In this document: positions 1-12,469 of the stretch, one piece after another
Position numbering within the stretch: the first letter of the stretch is position 1
Layout: each line of letters opens with the position of its first letter
NCBI GenBank assembly: GCA_019096155.1
Contig: JAHCVI010000004.1
Location: 3,162,001 to 3,226,000, forward strand
Origin: Staphylotrichum longicolle
Taxonomy: Eukaryota; Ascomycota; Sordariomycetes; Sordariales; Chaetomiaceae
Direction: 5' to 3'
DNA: 64,000 nucleotides
Made by a program: the position numbers and the translations under genes
The notes under the pieces: model-generated
The model's input: only the letters and a program-made list of their open reading frames with translations
What the model was told of the DNA's origin: nothing
Databases searched by the model: none

Positions 1-49
1 ACTTCCATCTCGCCACACAACATCACCTCGTCCGGAGCAATCGCCCAAC

Positions 50-3000
50 ATGTCGTTCGGTTTCGGCAGCGGCGGCTTCGGCCAGAATAACGCCAACACC
101 ACGTCTACCTTCGGTGGCTTTGGCACGAACACAAACACAAACACAGGTACGTCACTCCTCATTCGCCTCTGCTGCTTCCGTCCCTCGTCGACGGACTGCT
201 TCTCTTTTATGCTTTGACTGCCATCTTGCGCAATGTTCAGCGGCTGACTTCTGCAGGTTTCGGATCCTCTGGAACCACTGCGTTTGGCTCCGGAGCCAAT
301 ACAGGCGCCACCGGCGGCGGTCTCTTTGGCGGCGGCGGCGGAGGCGGTTTCGGCTCCAACACCACCGGCACAAGCGCCTTTGGCGGTTCTGGCGGATTCG
401 GAAGCAAGCCGGCCTTTGGTACGCCAGCGACCACCACCGCTGGTACGGGAATGTTCGGCGGCGGAGCCACGACCGCATCAACAGGCGGTGGAGGTTTCGG
501 CAGTGGCGGCTTCGGCAGTACAAATACCACCAGCACACCCTTCGGCGGCAGCACGTCTCTGTTTGGCGGTGCGAAGCCTGCTACCACTGGCTTTGGCACA
601 GGGACCTCTACTTTTGGCAGCGGCACTGGTAGTGGCCTCTTCGGCGGCGGCGCGACCACGGGCACCACAGGCTTCGGCGCCACGACCAATCCCGGCATCG
701 GCACCAACGTCGGCGACCCGCCCGGCACGGCTGTCGTCGCCTTCTCTCCCACCGTGGAGAAAGAAGCCGCCAATCCCTCGCAGAGCAACTCTTTCCAGAA
801 CCTGCTGTTCATGGACGCCTACAAGAAGTGGTCGAGTGACGAACTGAGATTGGCAGACTACAACCAAGGCAGGAAAACCGGGGGCACCGGTGGCACTGGA
901 GCATTTGGAAGCTCTGGCTTTGGCACGGGTGGATTCGGTACCAACACGACTGGCACAGGATTCGGCGCGACGACTGGGACAGGAGGTATGTTTGGGAGCA
1001 CCCAGCCAGCCGCGGGTGGCTTTGGCGCCACTAACACCGCCACCACCACCGGCGGTTTCGGTTCTGGGGGCGGGTTGTTTGGCAACAAGCCCGCGACTGG
1101 TGGTCTGTTCGGTGGTGCTGCCACCACTCAACCTGCCCAGACTGGTGGCCTCTTCGGCGGCGGCACCGGCGGGTTTGGGTCTACCAACACTGCGACCACG
1201 GGCGGCTTCGGTTCGACCGCCGCCAACACCGGAGGCGGCTTGTTCGGCGGCGCGAACACGGCAGCGGCCAAGCCTGCCGGCTTCAGTTTCGGCACCACCG
1301 CAACCGGCACTGGTACCGGTACCGGTGCCTTTGGCAGCACGACCGCGACGCCTGGTTTTGGTGCCAACACGGCCGCAACTAACACGGGTGGCGGCCTGTT
1401 TGGGAATACCGCCCAGACCAATACCACTGGCGGCGGTCTCTTCGGCGGTCAACAACAGCAACCTGCCACCACAGGCTTTGGCGGTGGAGGTTTCGGGGCC
1501 CAGACCCAAAACACTGGCGGTGGTTTGTTTGGCGGTCAGCAGCAGCAAAAGCCCGGAGGTCTTTTCGGCGGTTCGACGACGACCACAGGGACAACAGGTG
1601 GCCTTTTCGGTGGTGCGAGCACTGGTACCACCCCCGGGTTCGGGACAGCCGCAACGGCACAGCCAGCAACGGGTGGTTTGTTTGGCAACAAACCCGCCGG
1701 TACTGGCACAGGACTGTTTGGGGCTAGCACGACTACCCAGCAGCCTGCTGCCGGTGGCGGTCTCTTTGGCAACCTCGGAGGCACCGCCCAGACCCAACAA
1801 CCCGCACAGGGCGGTCTGTTCGGCGGCCTAGGCCAGAACGCACAAGCCAAGCCTTCTCTCTTTGGCGGCTCAACAACCACCGGAGGCGGTCTTTTTGGAA
1901 ACCAGCCTGCCCAGCAGCAAACTGGTGGGCTGTTTGGCGCGAGTACTAACCAGCAGCCCCAGACAGGGCTCTTGGGCAACTCGCTCCTTGGCACCTCGCA
2001 GGGGCAGCAGCAACCTCAGCAGGCGTTCAACGCGAGCCTCCAGGACATCTCCGCGTACGGCGCTTCTACTCTGTTCTCTGGTTTGCCCGATGACAAGATT
2101 CAAAACCCCGGCCCCCTTGCGACTCCCCTGTCGGGCAAGTCCAAGGTTAAGAGCCGGTCGATCTTGCCCATGTACAAGCTGAGCCCTGCCAATGCTTCTC
2201 GCTTTGCCACCCCTCAGAAGAGGGGTTACGGTTTCTCGTACAGCGCCTATGGTTCTCCCGCAAGCCCGTCCAGTGTGTCTAGCACCCCTGGTGGCTTTGG
2301 GCAGAGTCTTCTGGCCGGCAGTGTCAACCGCGGTCTGAGCAAGAGCATCTCGGCCAGCAACTTGCGGCGCAGCTTCAATGTGGAGGACAGCATTCTCCAG
2401 CCCGGTGCCTTCTCCGCCAACTCGAGCATGCGTCTGCTCGGCAGCGCCGGCAACCACAAGAAGCTGATCATCAATAAGGAAATGCGCAGCGATCTGTTCA
2501 CTTCACCACACAAGGAGAAACAGGCCCTTGAGGATGCCAACGGCTCGCGGAAGCTGGCGAAGCGCGTCAGCTTCGACACGAGCACGGTTGAGACGACTCC
2601 TGATAGCCGTCCGGCCGCTCTCGAGAATGGCCCAAGCCCGGATGACGTCGCCTATCCCCAGCTGAGCGGCCGTTCCAGCAGCAGCAATGGTGTGAATGGC
2701 TCCAAGTCGTCCCCTGCTGCCGCTACACCAGAGGTTGAGCAGGCCAAGGGCAAAGAGCTTGCCATTGTTCATGAGGAGGAGTCGCCCGCTGCCGTACGCA
2801 CGGAGAAGAAGCCCGGCTCAGCGATTGAGCCCGGTGCTTACTGGATGTCGCCGACTGCGGAGGATATCCGCGCTATGAACCGCATGCAGCGTCAGAGGGT
2901 GCATGACTTTACCGTGGGTCGCGAGAACGTCGGTAGTGTCACGTTCAAGGTTCCCGTCGATCTGAGCAACATCAACCTCGACGAGTTGTTCGACGGCATC

Positions 3001-5747
3001 ATCGTCCTGGTGCCCCGCTCTGCCACTGTGTATCCGGTCGCGGCGAAGAAGCCTCCAGTCGGCAAGGGCCTGAACGTGCCTGCCATCATCTCTCTCGAGC
3101 ACTCATACCCTCGCGGAGGTGTGGCGACCACCGGCCGTCGCCTTGAGCGTCACATCGAGAGGCTCAAGACATCCATTCCAGACACGACATTCGAGAGCTA
3201 CGACAAGGAGACTGGCGTTTGGACGTTCTCGGTTGAGCACTTTACAACCTATGGTCTAGGTGACGACGACGAAGATGACGACGATGTGACCGAAGTCGAG
3301 TCCCTCCCCGCCCGCCAACCCATTTCGAGCCCATCAGTTGTTAAGGACTCTACCTCACCTGTCGACCCCGATGACACTTTCGAATTCAAGCGCAGCCGGC
3401 GTGCCGTGCCCGGTGCATTCGACGATGCCGCGATGTCGGACAATGAAGAGGTTTCTGATGCCGCTCAACGCCAGGGTACGCTGTCTCCTGAACCCCAGGA
3501 GGCCGATGCCCCCTTGCCGTCGCGGGAATGGCCTGAAGATGAAAGCATGGCTGACGGACCCGATGAATACCAGCTCGAAGCCTTTGAACAGTCGTCTCAG
3601 CAGGGATCTGTCGACGGCCAGGACGAGCTCCAGCTCTCCCGCTATGCCGACGATAACGAGGCCCAGGTCCCTGCTGGAATCATGAGGGCGCGCATGCGGG
3701 CCTTCAAGAAGTCGACGGCGCCTACGAGAATCGAGGTGGCAGGTGGAGATGATTGGACGCAGATTTTGCAGGCGAGCGTGCGGGCACCGAGGACGGTGGA
3801 TCGGGCGACGCTGCGCACGCTCAATGAAACGGGAGCGGCTTGGGACGCGAAGGATCGGGGCAGCCCTGCCCCCCAGAGGAATGCGCCTGTGCCCGAGGGG
3901 CCAGGCTTTGCGACCAGTATCGATTTGATGAAGTCGCTCTTTGAGCAGGCAAAGGGGCCTAATCAGTCAGTGCAGGCGTCACCAGCAAAGGGTTTCGTGA
4001 AGGTTGGTGTCCCACTTGCCTCTTAGCTTTCCCTCAGCTTCACTTCCTGCCCGGCGTTTCTAGCAGCGTTGCCTCTTGTACCTATCTATTGTGAATACAG
4101 ACTAAGATTGTTCTCTGTTTTTAGTGGCCTTACCAGCAACGTCCCAAGGCTGATACAGAAGAGGGCGCCTCGGTTCCGCGGACCAACTGGGGTCCCAACG
4201 AACTGCTGGTCACGACGCAACACGGAGAGCCTAGCCTGCAGCCTGTTGATGGGACTCTGCCTGCTGCGGAAGAATCAGCAGGATCGCCCAAGACTCTTGC
4301 TCGGCTTCAGCAGTACATCGACAGCATCTCTGGCAAGGAGGAACCATCAATCTCTGCTCCTGACTTCCGGGAGCTGGCTCAAGGAGATTCATCTTGGGAG
4401 CTAGCTTCGCTTCTTTTCGACGACAACGGATACGGTCTTCCCACTTTTTGGAAGCAGTTGGTGTCTGAGGCCACTGACCGCGCACTTGCACAGGAGTCTG
4501 GCCTTGAGGAGAAGGCCATCATTTGCCTGGCGGGCAACCGCGTGGCTGACGCGTGCGGCCATTTGCTCGCTGCTGGCAACTTCCGGCTTGCGACTCTCGT
4601 TTCTAGCATCGGCGTGCAGAACATGGATATCAAGGCGCAGCTGAAGGACTGGCGCGAATCGAACGTCTTGGCCGAGTTCTCGGAGCCCATCCGGGCCATC
4701 TTTGAGCTCCTGGCCGGCAATGCCGGTGTCTGCGCCGGCGTCAAGGGCGTTCCTATTGAGAACCGCGTCGAGTCCTTCACCATCTCCCAGCGTTTCGGAT
4801 TGGATTGGATGCGGTCGTTTGGTCTTCGTCTCTTTTACACCACGGGTACCACGCCGAACGTTGCGGAGGCAGTCCGCTCGTTCCAGGCCGACATCGAACA
4901 GGACAAGGAGCCAGAGCCGGACAGCGCTCTGTGGTCACTCCTCAAAGCGTTTGCCAACCAAGAGTTTGACTGGTCAGACACCCGCCTCGGCTGGCTCATG
5001 ACCAAAGCCATCTTCGCGACAGGCAAGGTCGCCTTCGGCGCGGACGCCTCCGAGAAGCTCGACATGGCCTCACTGTCCTTTGCGTCGGCCCTGACGGTGC
5101 AGTCCCACTGGGTGCCGGCGACTTTCGTCCTCCTCCAGCTCTCCGACGCCGCATCCCGCGAGGCCGCCGTTCGCGACCACCTGGGCCGCCACGCGCACCG
5201 CATCGGCTCCCCGCGCAGCCCTGCCAGCGCCTTCTCCGCCCTGCGCAAGTTCGGCGTGCCCGAGCCCTGGATCTGGGAGGCCAAGGCCCTCGACTTCCGC
5301 GCGCGCGAGGACGCCCAGCGCGAGTTCCTCGCCCTGGTCTGGGCCCGCAACTACGCCGAGGCCAACCAGGCCTTCCTCAAGCGCGTCGGGCCAGACCTGG
5401 TCATTGCGCGCGACTACAAGCGCCTTTTTGCCTTTGCCCAGCTGCTGTTCAAGGTGAAGGGGAAGCTGACGGGCTGGGACCGCGCCGCGGCCGTGTACCT
5501 CCTCTACCCCATGGCGCGCCTGCAGAGCCGGCACCAGGCGCTCGACAGGTTTGACGACCAGCTCTTTGACGGGCTGGCGGCGCTGCGCGGGCAGACGCAC
5601 GGCGACGTCAGGCAGGAGGCGGCCATCGCCGACATGGCGGAGGAGCTGATCCGGTGCAGGGGCGGCGATTCGAGGCTATTTGGCCTGCTGCCGCAGGATG
5701 TGAGGGGCAAGTACATGCGGACGCAGGCGCTGGAGACTATCTGCTGA
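50..5747 (+). CDS. NUP145: Nucleoporin Nup98-Nup96 precursor (Nup145-type)
   Basis: Three exons: 50-146, 257-4002 and 4125-5747, joined by GT-AG introns in consistent phase, giving about 1821 residues. The first ATG opens directly into FG-rich sequence. Residues 1 to about 610 are dense in FG, GLFG and SLFG repeats, which form the pore permeability barrier. They are interrupted near residues 205-245 by a GLEBS-like segment (FMDAYKKW...ELRLADYNQGR), the Gle2/Rae1 mRNA-export binding motif. The autoproteolytic Nup98 domain starts at about residue 895 (AYWMSP) and ends at HF|TTYG, with the predicted cut between F1028 and T1029 (bases 3243/3244). A very acidic run follows directly. The remaining 790 residues are the Nup96/Nup145C scaffold of the Y (Nup84) complex. 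One precursor therefore supplies a peripheral FG nucleoporin and a scaffold subunit. It converges on PAN2. The family call is secure; cleavage is inferred. Confidence 0.95.
147..256 (+). other. Nup145 intron 1
   Basis: GT (GTACGT) to CTGCAG intron of 110 bases, needed to join the MSFGFGSGGFG start to the long FG-repeat exon. The glycine codon is split 1+2 across it. Confidence 0.85.
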
Positions 5748-6470
5748 GAAGAAGATGGAGAGGGTTGGTTCATTTTCTCAGTGAGGATGGGGAAGGGGGA
5801 GGGGGAAGGGGGCTGTGTGTAAACATGTACATTGTATGACAACACGGAGGGGGGTAATCGATTGGTTTTGGGGCAGGGAAGCTGAGCAGAATGGATGGCT
5901 GGACGGGACAGTGCATGAGGGATCAAGTGAAGTTGTGTTGTTGGATGGAGGTGGGGTTTGGGGAAATTGCAAATTAGGTAGAGTACAATCAATCGTGAGG
6001 TTGTCCATGTTGTCGTCCAGGTCTTTGAATGTGAATGTGATAGCTTGATGCCGTGTGCCCATGAAGGCCTCTTAACAAACACAAACATGGAGAGCGCATC
6101 GTCCACAATCCACCCAGCCCGACACCGCAAACCTGATTTATGAACGTGGCACATTTAAACATAGGTAACCCGAAATGCAGGAGGAATCATCAATACAATG
6201 TGTCACAAGCTCGGCATTCTCGTGTTAGTCCACGTCGAGTTATCGGTTATCGTGCAGCTCAAACGTAACAGGTATTGCACAAGAAGGCATTTCAATTTCA
6301 CATTTCAAATTTCTCATCAGTCAACTCTCTTTCCGCTTCACTAAGAAAAAAAACCACGCTGCACTGCACCGTTAACACTTCCTTCCTCTGAGCATGTGTT
6401 CTTCGTCAACAGCCCCACCAAGACAACATCCACCATCCCTCCAAAGCCACTCTGCCTCTTTCTCGAGTAC
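5748..6470. other. Convergent intergenic/3' UTR region
   Basis: Holds the shared 3' flanks of the Nup145 and PAN2 genes. No conserved reading frame or RNA gene seen. A G-rich patch follows the Nup145 stop. Confidence 0.6.
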
Positions 6471-9400
6471 TTACTTCGGCAACGGCGATCCCTTGCCCGG
6501 CGTAAACACATTGATCGTCCCAAACGGCGTGGCCCCCGACACAGACCCCTGCCCAAGCCCAAGCCCAACCACCTTGCGCGCCGGCGTCGTCGGGCCCACC
6601 GCCGCACCGCCAGCCTCGCCGCCCGCCGCGGTCGTCACAATGGCCGTGACGGGCGGCGTGTCGGTGCGCTGGATGACCTGGTCGTCCTTGCGCGGCGGCT
6701 TGAAGTTGGTGGCGCGGCCGGCCTTGTAGATGTCCTCGAGCATGGCCTCGAGGATGCCGGCGTCGTCGAACTCGAGGTACTTGCGGTAGAGCTTGAGGGC
6801 GGTGCGGGCGTCCTCGATGGAGTCGTGCGTCTCGAGCTGGATGTCCTCCTTAAGCAGATACCAGGCCAGGAACGCGAGCGACAGCTTGCGCAGGCGGGAT
6901 TTGAGGTAGAAGACCTCGATCGTGTCGATGATTTGCGCGCGGGGCACGCGGATGTTGATGACGCGGAAGTCTTGCCGCAGGCCGTGGCCGAGGAATTTGC
7001 AGCCGAGGTTGAGGAGGACCCAGAGCTTCTTGTAGGCCGTCTTGAGGGAGACGAGGTTGTGCTTGGTCGTGCGCGGGTCGAGGTCGCTTGCTGTGATGCC
7101 CGAGTAGAGCGTGAGGTAGTCCACCACGGGCTCCCGGATGGCGATGTAGTCGTCGATGAAGGCGTCGCCTTCGTGCTCTCCTTGACCCCGCACGACAGAC
7201 ACCCGGGCCAGTGCGTGCGACATGGGTCGGATGGTCTCTCTTTCGCCGTCCGAGTTCATTTGGATTTCGGGCTGCTTAAGCGACACGAATTCGGTGTCGA
7301 GTGCCACGATAGTATCTGGACCCGGCAGCTCCGCCTCTTGGCTGAGGACCCGGTACGTCTTGGCTTCCGAGTGCGCGGTCAGGTCCTTGTACAGGATCGA
7401 CGTGTCGAGCTTGGTCTTCCAGTCCATGTTGCTCTTGTTGTTTGCCGCTTTTGTTTGGAACAAAAGGACGGCCGGCATCTTCCATGCCGCGTTGAAGGTC
7501 AGCGCTTCTGCGGTCGAGACGGGTCTCACCGAGAAGTCGTTGAACAGGTGCCACTTGCTCTCCCCGGGAGCGGTCGCATCCGCATGTGCAACTGGTAAAG
7601 TCCTCAGTCAGATCATTTCCGAAATTCAGCAAAGATAAACAGACTCACCATTGATCACGCCTACGAGATGCGTCTTCTGAGGCGAGCTACTCTCAATGTT
7701 GACCACCATCCCGATGAGTGAGTAAACCGTGATGTTGTGGATGCCGCGCTGGAGATGGAGCTTCAAGTCCTCGCCCTCGAAGCAAAAGAACTGCCCCTGG
7801 TCCACTATGATACCAATCTCCTCCGGCAGCCATCCGGGCGTCGACCAGAGTCTCCGATGGTCTGGCGTGGAGATGGCTGTGTTGACAGCAAGCACCGCCG
7901 GGACGCTGTGGATGGTTTTGCGCATCTGCAGGTTTTGGTACCGCTGACAGCGGCTGCACCACCCCTTAGATGCAGTCTCTCTCTCAACTCCCATCTTGAG
8001 AACCTGAGAAAAGGTCGTCTTGGTGGCCCTACCGCCCCTTGCGGACGCCTTGGGCGGAGGATACATCAGGTCGTTGACCTGTGCGGTGCCAGGACGCGTA
8101 GTCTCGCTCCGACAGTTCATGCACTTGATCGTGACCACGGCCGATGTGGCAAGGACTCTCGACACAAGCTCGTCCGGGCTAGGAGGTTGTGGGAAGTTGA
8201 AGAGCGTCTGCTCCAGCCCTGTCGAGATTGGAGGGATGCTCCGGTATTCGTGGTTGATCCTGTCGAAGAGGAATCTACTCAACCCTTGAGACATGGTTGC
8301 CAGCGACGGCACATGCGTCTCTTCTTCCAGCAACCCCAGAGGCGCGGCTTCCGCCATGTCAGCCATGTCAGTCCCTTGCTGTAAAAGTGATACATAGACG
8401 AACCTTGAGGCGTGGCACCTAACGCTTTGAACATGTTCGTCGCTTGGCAGGTCGAGCCCTCGGCCTTTTGGAGCATGTCGAAGACGAAACCCAGCTCGCA
8501 CAGCAAGCAAAGATCACCAGCACACGCGGTCGCGGCATGCTGAAGCGCCATGTTCCGCAAAAGAGGGGTGTAATGCATGAGCTGCAAAAGAGAGTTCGCA
8601 TAAGAGTTCGGAATGTGGTTCTCTAGACCAGCATACTGTGTCTTGTTGTAGTACCTTTGCACAAACGCGGTAAGCCTCTGTTCACCAGCAAGAGTATTGA
8701 AGGGTCTTGGCTTACCCGAAATCAAAGTCGTCAACCCCAAACTTGCTGTACTTGATCTCAAGGTTCCGATACATGAGCGGTGCCTCCGGCTTGAGGCTTT
8801 CGAGCTCGTTGGGCGAGGTCGAATCGTGGACTTGCTCCGTCTTGGAGTCGGCGGCAGCGCTCACACTATACGACATGGCCGATTCGCGGGCCTTCTCGCT
8901 CAAAAACTTGGGAGGTTGCATAGACGGTCTCATGGTGGTCCGCGTATCCTCGACCTGATTACGGCGCGTGCCCCGTGTGTTTCTGCCGTACAGACCCCAT
9001 TCGGTCTGCTTGAGGCTGCCCAGCAACGCCGGGTCAGGCTGTGCAGGGGGGGCACCAACATCGGAAATAATATCAGAAGGCCATGCCGAGAATAGCTGTT
9101 CACGGTAGTAAGACAAACCGACGGAGCTGAGGGGTCTGCGGAGAGGTCAGCCGGGATAGGGGTAGCGTAGGAGTCAAGGGGTTAGTTAGGCCTACGTGTC
9201 AGGCGACCAGTCGAGCATCTGTGGGGGTTCTTCTGCCTTTGGCATCTCGATTGGTAAGGCCATGTCGGTAAAGTGTATTTTGGAGGGTGATCCCCAGAGG
9301 TGGATATTGCACTCGGTGTCGGCCATGGCTAATGCCTCGCCCGAGGGCGCCATCTCGAAGAGGTTGATAAACGACATGACATTTGCGTACCGAACATTGC

Positions 9401-10717
9401 TCGTGTTGGGATTCATGATGTCGACCACGTGCATCTGCCCATGCTGGGAGGTCACGATGCTAGTGGTGAGCATCCTCGGGTGCAGCCTCACGTAGGCTGC
9501 GAGGGGAGGGAACGGCATTGGTTTCATCGAGGTCATGTTCTTGAGATCAAACACGTTGACGTAGGGATCCAGCATGTAAGTTTGGGCCGCCTGCTGCTTC
9601 AAGGAGCCGCCGCAGGTCACGATGAAGTCGTTCTGGGCGTCCATATCGTTGATGTAGGAGGCATGGGCCTGCCAGCTTCGGACGACCTTGAACGTGATGG
9701 GGTCGAGTAGGTCGACGCAACCGGTGCGAGTGGCGGCGCATATGTATTTGCTTTTTTTCATGATGGTATAGTGATGTTCGGTAGGGACCTATCTTTCGCG
9801 TGAGTGGCGGGCCAGAAGGCGGGACCGAGGGCAAGGTGACCACCCACCTGCTTGACGATCTCCCCCTTGAGTACGTCAATGACGAGCATGGTATCCTGCC
9901 AGCCAGCGACGATGATCTCGTTTGCGCCCTTGGAGGTGAAACTCATGCATTGTAGGTCCTTCATATCTTCATGTCTGCGACCCGAGTCAGCGTCGGGAAC
10001 GTCCCATCTCCCCCACCTCTGTTCAATCTCCCGCAGTGCTCGTACCGAATGTTCCACAGAGCCGGCCCCCTTCGCATTGCCATGTGGACGCTCCGGGTAC
10101 CGAGAGCGATGACGCCTTTGTCATGGAAGAGGAATTGGCGGACAGGGCCCTCGGCGGGTGGGTGGATCTTGAAGGCAGTGTAGCGCTGGAGGTCGCGGCC
10201 GTAGAACGAGACCACGCGGCCCTAGACGGTCCCATCAGAAACAAATTCGCAAAGCAGTACTGCACAGGGACGGCGAGTGTCAGCCGGACACATACCCGAT
10301 CGTTGCCCGCCCATAGCAGCTCGGCGATGGTGTCGAAGGCGAGGGCGGTGGCCGGCCGTGGGTAGTCATTGGTGCCGGGCGCCGGGAAGGCGATGCGGGT
10401 GACCTACTCGGAGGCATTGCGCGGTTAGCTGGATTGCACAACACGATGATGAAAAGGAGGTGTTTGTCTAGCGGTTGGTGGCCGGTGAACACGAGTTTGG
10501 GGGGGGGGCAATGTCAGTCTGAGCTCCAGTTTGGTACACCACCAAACTGGCCGCTGCGCGCACCGCACTGGACATCGCGGGGCACCTCAGCGCAACCGGG
10601 AATCCGCCCGCACCGCACCCACTCCAGCGCAACGCGCGCGTTGCGACTGAGACCTCCCATTGTCCCTTTTGACATTTAGGGAAAAGGTGTACTTACCTCG
10701 TCCCAGTCCGCATCCAT
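6471..10717 (-). CDS. PAN2: PAN2, catalytic subunit of the Pan2-Pan3 poly(A) nuclease
   Basis: Nine exons on the minus strand: 10717-10697, 10403-10296, 10221-10046, 9974-9848, 9788-9196, 9135-8716, 8654-8404, 8374-7649 and 7591-6471. Phases agree throughout, giving about 1180 residues, a normal fungal length. The first exon is only 21 bases (MDADWDE). Order of domains: N-terminal WD40 region (exons 2-5), linker that contacts Pan3, inactive ubiquitin-hydrolase-like domain (FDFGYYNKTQYAGLENH... with CxxC pairs such as CMNC and CSRC), then a C-terminal DEDD RNase T/D-type exonuclease. The DEDD residues are visible as LDTEF, GHGLRQDF and HDSIEDA. The enzyme trims poly(A) tails in the cytoplasm as the first step of deadenylation. 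The C-terminus ends in a Gly/Thr/Ala-rich tail. No break is seen, in contrast to several other genes here. Confidence 0.95.
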
Positions 10718-11400
10718 GGCCAGCACCCAAGCACATTTTCAAGAGAAAGAGGGAAAAGGGGAGCGCGTCCAAAATCTATTGGTGTCACTGCGGTCGGGTC
10801 CAAAATCAGTGGGGATGCGAGTGCTGGGAGACTCCACAGCTGCTTCAACCCGCACTCTTGGCCTTTCAGCTTTCAGCCTTGCAGAGTCGCATGGGAGAGC
10901 TCCTGTCTGGTTTCCGCTTCCGGGCCGTGATTTGACGTGCCAGGACCTGGGACCCACCATTGTCAAACGGAAGAATGATCAACCGAGAGAACAAGATAAG
11001 CCAATCAGAGCAGACCTACCATCCCATCCGATCTCAGGTGGATCCCAGCGCAAGGGGTCTTCTGTTTGCTGCTCAAGGAACCGGAACTCAACAGACCAAA
11101 ACGCCCAAGGAGCAAAATCGAGGACATTCCTCTTGATAAGCCACACAAAACTGCTAGGCTATGTACATACTGCCTCGTCTCGCAAGGCCCGTGGTATACT
11201 AAACTACTAATAGCCAACCCCGCCAGAAGAAGAAACCCAAACTTTGATAAACCATAGTAAACCAACCAATACCCAAAAGACACCCAGAAAAAAAGACGAC
11301 AAGAAAGTCTGTCTTTATGCAACTCAGAACTCGCAAGTCGGATGCCGGCCAAAACCATAGGGAAAAACGTCCACCACGCAGGAACCAAATAACCACCAGC
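10718..11400. other. Intergenic region between PAN2 start and carrier 3' end
   Basis: Contains the PAN2 promoter side and the 3' flank of the mitochondrial carrier. No convincing gene, repeat or RNA seen. Confidence 0.5.
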
Positions 11401-12469
11401 CTACCTGGTGATGAACCCAAGGTAATCCGCAACGATCAACGTCACCATCCTGCAGCGAGAGAGCACACGGTCAGCATATCATCTCTTCAGACACGAGAAA
11501 CAAGGGAACTTACGCATGCGGCGCAATGCGAACATAATACGTTCCAAACCCGCGATAGAAGCGCAACAGCCCCTCCTGCTTGGCCACCTTGGCAAAGCAA
11601 TCCGCCATGCCATTATACGGCAGCTTCCCGTCAGGGCCCCTCGACTGCTTCTGCAGCCTCGTCTTGACAAAGTCAAACGGCAGCGAGAAGAAGCTGGCAA
11701 AGAAGCCGGCGATGGCGCTCGCGCTCAGCGTCTGGGTGTTGGTCGACCAGCTGGTCCGCGTCTTGAGCTGCGCCTTGGCCTCGCTGAAGAAGGCGAGCTG
11801 GCCAAAGTTGAGCGCCATGGCGCGCACGACCGTCGGCGCCGCGCCCGCCCACAGCGCCCCGACGCCCTCGCTCTTCGCGATGGAGCTGAGCGCGTCGATG
11901 ACCGACTTGTAGTTCTTGCGCTCGGCGACCGGCTTGAGGCCGTCGCTCTGCATGCGAATCAGCGCCAGGTCCGCCGGGTTGCCGATCATGGCCGCGAGAC
12001 CGCCCGCCGAGAGGCCGGCCGTCGCCCGCTCGGCGAAGCCCACGCTCTGTCCCTTGGCCTTGGCCCGGGAGGAGAGCGTGTTCATGAAGGTGTCAAAGAA
12101 GCCGAGGCGGGCGGTCGTGTAGACGGCCTGCCGGAGCAGACCGGCTGAGAGGCCCGTGTAGAGGTCGAGGGCCTTGCCGCTGGCCAGGATCTCGCGGGTG
12201 ACGGAGAGGGGTGTCGCCCTGGGCCCGCCAGCCTTGCCCTCGCCCGCGAGCTGGATGCGGACCTTGATCATGTCGACGGGCTGGATTACCGTGGTGGCCA
12301 CCATGCCGCTGATGCCGCCATTGATGAAGGGCAGCGCGGCCCGCATGAACGGCGTGTGGAGGAAGTCGTTGGCGACGGCGACGCCGTCGCTCTTGGCCGC
12401 ACCCATCACTTCGGATCCCCTAGTCCGTGCTGCTTCGGCCGCCTGCTTGACTGTGTTGGACATGGCCAA
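11401..12469 (-). CDS. Mitochondrial carrier, 2-oxoglutarate/malate type
   Basis: Two exons: 12469 (or 12463)-11514 and 11449-11401. The 64-base intron splits an alanine codon so that the protein ends HAMVTLIVADYLGFITR. About 334 residues from the first ATG. It has three tandem carrier repeats with the Px[D/E]xx[K/R] signatures: QPVDMIKVRIQ, NPADLALIRMQ and LPFDFVKTRLQ. YTGLSAGLLRQAVYTTARLG and the ALIRM second signature resemble the oxoglutarate/malate carrier branch (SLC25A11-like) more than ADP/ATP or citrate carriers. The expected role is exchange of malate for 2-oxoglutarate across the mitochondrial inner membrane, as in the malate-aspartate shuttle. The start could be either of two ATGs two codons apart (MAMSNT). 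The substrate is inferred from subfamily resemblance only. Confidence 0.88.

Noticed and set aside
478..1800. Long minus-strand frames opposite the Nup145 FG repeats
   Set aside because: They mirror the repetitive GC-rich coding sequence and encode only Gly/Arg/Pro/Ala-rich shadows.
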